64,000 nt of DNA from Poa pratensis (Eukaryota > Streptophyta > Magnoliopsida > Poales > Poaceae): contig CAMZMU010000063.1 in the NCBI GenBank assembly GCA_947311845.1, positions 126,950,914 to 127,014,913 on the forward strand, read 5' to 3'. Below the pieces are notes generated by a model that worked only from the letters and a program-made list of their open reading frames with translations, was not told the origin of the DNA and searched no databases. How positions within the stretch are numbered: position 1 is the stretch's first letter; every line of letters begins with the position of its first letter. The position numbers were made by a program, and so were the translations under genes. Positions 60,250 through 64,000 of the stretch are shown piece by piece.

Positions 60250-60565
60250 ATAACTCTGGGGATAATCCTGCCGGTTTCAAAAAAAATAAAAACCATATTT
60301 AAAAGTTTTAAAAAATTCTGAAAAAATCATGCATGTTCCTACTGATATTTCCTACAAACATGAAAAATATCAATGCAAAATACTTTACGATTTGACCTAC
60401 ACAAAAAAGACTAGGTCAAATCGTAAAGTATTTTGCATTGATATTTTGCATGATTATAGCACATATCGATAGGAACATGTAAGATTTTTTTCATATTTTT
60501 TTGAAACTTTTAAATATTTATTTTAATTTTTTGAAATGGGCGGGACCACTGGAGCTCGGGAGTAT
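60250..60565. repeat. foldback MITE, family copy 4, with a perfect 33-bp stem
   Basis: The right end GACCACTGGAGCTCGGGAG matches the family. The centre (60366-60445) is a perfect 33-bp inverted repeat around a 14-base loop. A further partial copy of the same family lies just left (about 60095-60245). Confidence 0.65.
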
Positions 60566-60956
60566 AAACGATTTTCCGAGAATTGGGCCCATATATTACT
60601 AGTTCAGTGTTCGACGATAAAATCGGTCCTCGGAAGAGAATTGGGCCCATATATTACCAGTTCAGTGTTCGACGATAAAATATTTGTTGAAAAGGAAAAA
60701 CGATTCAGTATCAGTCTATCAGAGCACTTCGATACATGTTCTCATAGAAGAGCACATGCATACTAGTAGCAGCAACGGAATATTATTTGCTCGGAGACAC
60801 GTGCACGTATGCGTGCATGTTGTCGAAGGACTAGTAGTGGTCGTACTCGTAAATGCTTTTTTTTTTTTTGACGAACCAGGGTGGGGGTGTTCCCACATTA
60901 CATTTGAACATCATCTGTGCGTGAAACAGGGCACCTAGAGCCAAACTAACAAGTAA

Positions 60957-62227
60957 GGGCATCTCTAACCGATCCCCAATCGGTTAGAGGAGTAAACGGA
61001 GGAGTAAACTTTAGAGGAGTAAAAGTACTCCTCTAAAGGTGGTCGGCACCTAACCGAACCCCTATTTTTAGAGGAGTAAAATTATTTTTCATCATTTGCA
61101 ATACAAATAGGTTGATACAAACACATATAGTATCATAGGTTTTGATACCGATACAACCCGATACACCAAAATAGATACCGATACAACTCGATACAATTGA
61201 TACATAGAGAGTACATACTTCTCCCCATAGATATCGATACAACCCGATAGAATCCGGCACAAACCAAAGTGTTCTTGTTATGCATTAGAACGCATAACAA
61301 GAATGTGCCATCTATTTAGCATCGATGAAAGCGATCTACCATCTCCGGTTGTCTTTTCATTGAAATTCTTATGAATTTTCTCCAAAAAAGTTGCAATGGC
61401 GGACGAACACCACTCGCTTCGTATAGTGCGTCATCTACAAGAGTTTGATGGTGCCATGCAAAATACAACTCATTGTCTTCATTCTCGGTCCATGTAGAAG
61501 TCCTTGTACTTCATTTGTAACAAAAATCAAATAAGCCACGGCTTCTTGTGCTCCAATTTTACATGACGAAAAAGAGGGAAAAAATTCACCTTGTGTTGGT
61601 TGCGGCCGGCGATGCCGGCGATCCATCTCCGGCAGCAGCATCGACGGACGCCGGCCGTGCATCCTCCAACTCCGGCCAGAGGTCCCGCACGCAGACGAAA
61701 CCCGTCGTGGGCGGCGGGGGAGGCGGGGGCAACCGCCTGTCGCGCGGGATCTGTGGTGGGCTAGGAGGAGGGGGCGAGCCGCGTCGCGACATCGGTGGTG
61801 GCCGACCACGCCACGCCGTGGTCACCGGAGGCTCCGGGTTGCGGCGAATCGACGGCGACGGAGCCCGATTTCCTCCAAATCGGGCCGGCGGCCGGCGAAA
61901 ACGAGCTCGCCCCGTCGATTCCGGCGACGGCGAGAGGCGGCGAGCGAGGGAGAGGTGGGCCGGAGGGCGGCGGAGGGACCGGGGTGGGGGCGGCGGGGTA
62001 TGGGGGTCGCCGGCGGCGACGCCGGCGGGAATAGGTGCGGCGGGTCGGGAGGCGGGGACTTTTTCTCGGAAGTGGCCTCGGAGGAGTAAATTTAGGAGTC
62101 GGTCGCCACTTTTACTCCTCCGATGAGTATAATTTTACTCCTCTAACCGTTTAGGAGTTCGGTTAGGTGCCGCCGCTGCGTATTTTTACTCCTCTAACCG
62201 ATTTTAGAGGATCGGTTAGAGATGCCC
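60957..62227. mobile_element. Harbinger-like element, 1.27 kb, with Myb/SANT-like remnant
   Basis: The termini GGGCATCTCTAACCGATCC are inverted and perfect over 19 bases, with further long pairing (CGGTTAGAGGAGTAAA). TAA flanks both sides (60954-60956, 62228-62230). The minus strand at about 61320-61500 has an open stretch reading TWTENEDNELYFAWHHQTL and later LQLFWRKFIRISMKRQ. This resembles the Myb/SANT-like second protein of PIF/Harbinger elements, though it could be a captured host exon. A GC-rich Gly/Arg-coding block occupies 61600-62080. No transposase is present. Confidence 0.75.
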
Positions 62228-62321
62228 TAACAAGCCACGCCTCGTACCCAATACCGCTTCCAGCCGCCGGCAACAAGCTTCCATGATGCAGCAACTGAGC
62301 AGCTAGTCAGGACAAATCTTC

Positions 62322-62510
62322 TCAGCAACGCACGGCCTTCGCGCGGCAGGGGCTGCTCGGCGGAACCTTGAACAGTGGGCGACCGTCGTAGAACCCCTTG
62401 CCCTCTTCCACTTCGCCGGCGCCACCAGGGCCACCTGGTGCAACCGCGAACACGCAAAGGAAAGCATAAGCATGTAGGAGTAACTGCCAACGTTGACCTG
62501 TTAATTGCAA
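62322..62510 (-). CDS. small ORF, possible secreted peptide (weak)
   Basis: A 62-codon frame with a hydrophobic start (LLLHAYAFLCVFAVAPGG) that could be a signal peptide. A short tail follows (GKGFYDGRPLFKVPPSSPC) with two Cys near the end. No family recognised. It stands just right of the Harbinger-like element, with no splice or promoter evidence. May be chance. Confidence 0.25.
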   Translation of the reverse strand: MQLTGQRWQLLLHAYAFLCVFAVAPGGPGGAGEVEEGKGFYDGRPLFKVPPSSPCRAKAVRC

Positions 62511-62574
62511 CTACCGGAGCCCACGACATGTATAAAATCGAACAAGGAGCGGGAAAGTTGGAATCTCGGTTCGG

Positions 62575-62802
62575 CTACAAACCGGTCATGACAGTGTCGC
62601 CACTCGGCTGCGGCGAGGAGGCGGTGCCGGTGCCGGTGCGAATGTGATCATCCTGGTGCTTCGTGACGTGGGCGTCGATGGTGATCACTCGCACGAGAAG
62701 TGAAGCGCCAGCGACCACGAGAAGCAGCGCCCCCACGACCGCAAGGCTCACCAGCACCTTGTCTATCAAATGATCACAGCGACGCTGGCCCGCTGCGTCC
62801 AT
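62575..62802 (-). CDS. small ORF, possible single-pass membrane protein (weak)
   Basis: A 75-codon frame starting MDAAGQRRCDHLIDK with one strong hydrophobic segment (VLVSLAVVGALLLVVAGASL, about residues 16-37) and a polar tail rich in Thr, Gly and Ser. GC-rich with codon use like cereal genes. No homologue recognised. It could be a real small gene or part of a larger one. Confidence 0.35.
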   Translation of the reverse strand: MDAAGQRRCDHLIDKVLVSLAVVGALLLVVAGASLLVRVITIDAHVTKHQDDHIRTGTGTASSPQPSGDTVMTGL

Positions 62803-62829
62803 GACCGACGATGACCGAGCAAGCTTCAG

Positions 62830-64000
62830 TGTCTCCGAACGAGTTGAACGTGAGAGGAGACGCCCGGCCGGCCCTGCTCGTACTTTGTACTGCTGGCCCG
62901 GGAGGCAAACGAGAGGCTAGAGCCCTTCTTCATGGCGGGGAGGGACTCGATATCTCCGAGCGAAATCAATTGGCAGGCATGGAGAACATGCGTGGGCGCG
63001 TGTTTGGGTTAGGCAGAGTGCCTTCTTTAGGTTCAGTTATGTGTGTGTGGCCTTGCCGATGCTAACACCTTCTTTTATTCAGAGCAATTTCATGGCATGT
63101 GGAGGATTTGAATCATTGGAACATTTCCCTATGTACTAGCTTGTCTGATTCAGCATTAGAATCCTTAGTGATTTTTTTATTTATTCTTTTGAACTATGTT
63201 TCTCTATCTTTACTCTCTTATAAGACAGAGTTACTGCTAAATGGTGTGTCTGCCTCTTCCCTATCCCTGCTTCTGTAGCAACCTAAAAGATCAGGTAACT
63301 GATATGTGGGTTCTTGATTGGGTAAGGCAGAGGGCCTTTTTTAAGTTCAGTTTTTGGAGGATCTGAATCATTTGAACATTTCCCTACGTAACTTGTGTTG
63401 GTGCTCCCTCTGTGTTCTCTCTTCTCTCCATTCTCTCTCGTGAGCAGAAAAAACAGGGTACTAACAATACCGAGTAGCGCACAAGTTTCAGACAACAATT
63501 GCTTTCCTTTTCTATTATCTTTTGCAGCAACAAATGATACACAACTGAGAACAAATGTCTATGCTAGCACCTATTTATGCACAAGTTTAGCTTACTCCAT
63601 TAACTGACTTGCCACCAACCGACATGGCAGATTCACTCAATCCTGGAGCAATTCAACTCAACTTGTTATGCAACTCTTGTCAGTTCACAGCCCGCAAACC
63701 TGAGAAGCTCAAACTGTAAACAACTGCAAACACACCGCAACATGCCTCATTAGTCATCACTTCAGAGCACAAGCTATGTGCACTGTTCACACGGAGAACA
63801 CAACTCATGTGCAATGTTCACACTACAACCAGCACACAATCTACGCGTGTTGTTCACACTACATTCTGCACATAACATATATGCGCAAAAGATTATTTTT
63901 TTTTTGAATTTTTCATACTTGTATTCATACTAGAGGGAACCAGTACAAGGTCAGATTACAAGCAAGAAAAAAGGAGAATACAGAGAGCAGACACCGCTGC
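62830..64000. other. right-end sequence, no confident gene
   Basis: A loose duplication is visible: GGCAGAGTGCCTTCTTTAGG (near 63013) and GGCAGAGGGCCTTTTTTAAG (near 63326), each followed by GAGGAT.TGAATCATT and GAACATTTCCCTA. Near 63780-63860, AACTCATGTGCAATGTTCACACTAC motifs repeat. A T run at 63896 may start another retroelement tail that continues past the window. Confidence 0.45.

Noticed and set aside
61548..62126. 192-codon plus-strand frame rich in Gly and Arg
   Set aside because: It lies inside the Harbinger-like element, has low complexity, no start context and competing open frames on the other strand.

Overview
This looks like nuclear DNA of a grass, most likely a Triticeae species such as wheat, barley, rye or Aegilops. 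The evidence is intron-split plant genes, a tandem subtilase family, an EIN3-like transcription factor and nested transposons of grass type: Athila-like Gypsy, Copia, Stowaway, Harbinger-like, hAT, Mutator and Helitron. No bacterial operons, rRNA, tRNA genes or CRISPR arrays were seen. Species cannot be decided from sequence alone.

Layout. 1-1.5 kb holds transposon remnants and a 182-bp tandem duplication. 1.7-20.9 kb is a tandem array of three minus-strand, single-exon subtilases. Copies 1 (1680-3947) and 2 (7695-9956) look intact. Copy 3 (16827-20200) is broken by a 1115-bp hAT element with an 8-bp target duplication and by a separate 7-bp tandem duplication. Between copies 2 and 3 an inferred 5.75-kb Helitron (10873-16623) fills a site that is empty in the sister units. 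Inside it sits a 2-kb gag-only Copia-type element with 85-bp LTRs. 21.3-27.4 kb carries two minus-strand five-exon short-chain dehydrogenase/reductase (SDR) genes, with exons 2-5 identical in length. The long first intron of the second gene contains a Mutator-like element with 420-bp arms that has captured pieces of a DELLA (Rht-1/SLR1-type) gibberellin-repressor gene.

27.4-31.2 kb is gene-poor. 31.8-33.4 kb is a Harbinger transposase remnant with a SINE in it. 33.4-51.2 kb is a nested LTR-retrotransposon block: a Gypsy element in LTR-body-LTR-partial body form, cut by a Copia element of the same odd form. The Copia block ends 120 bp upstream of the TATA box of an EIN3-like gene (51770-53598), which carries an apparent one-base frameshift before its last 150 codons. 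54-62.2 kb holds LINE tails, a 1.9-kb short-LTR element rich in CCG triplets, MITEs with strong hairpins, an antisense LINE remnant and a 1.27-kb Harbinger-like element. The last 1.8 kb has only two weak small ORFs.

How it fits together. The host genes are secreted proteases, NADPH-type reductases and an ethylene-pathway transcription factor; nothing suggests they act in one pathway. The main theme is transposon activity remodelling local duplicates: disruption (hAT in subtilase 3), gene-fragment capture (DELLA in the MULE), spacing (Helitron) and promoter truncation (Copia next to the EIN3-like gene). None of the four LTR-element types shows reverse transcriptase or integrase reading frames, so all appear non-autonomous here.
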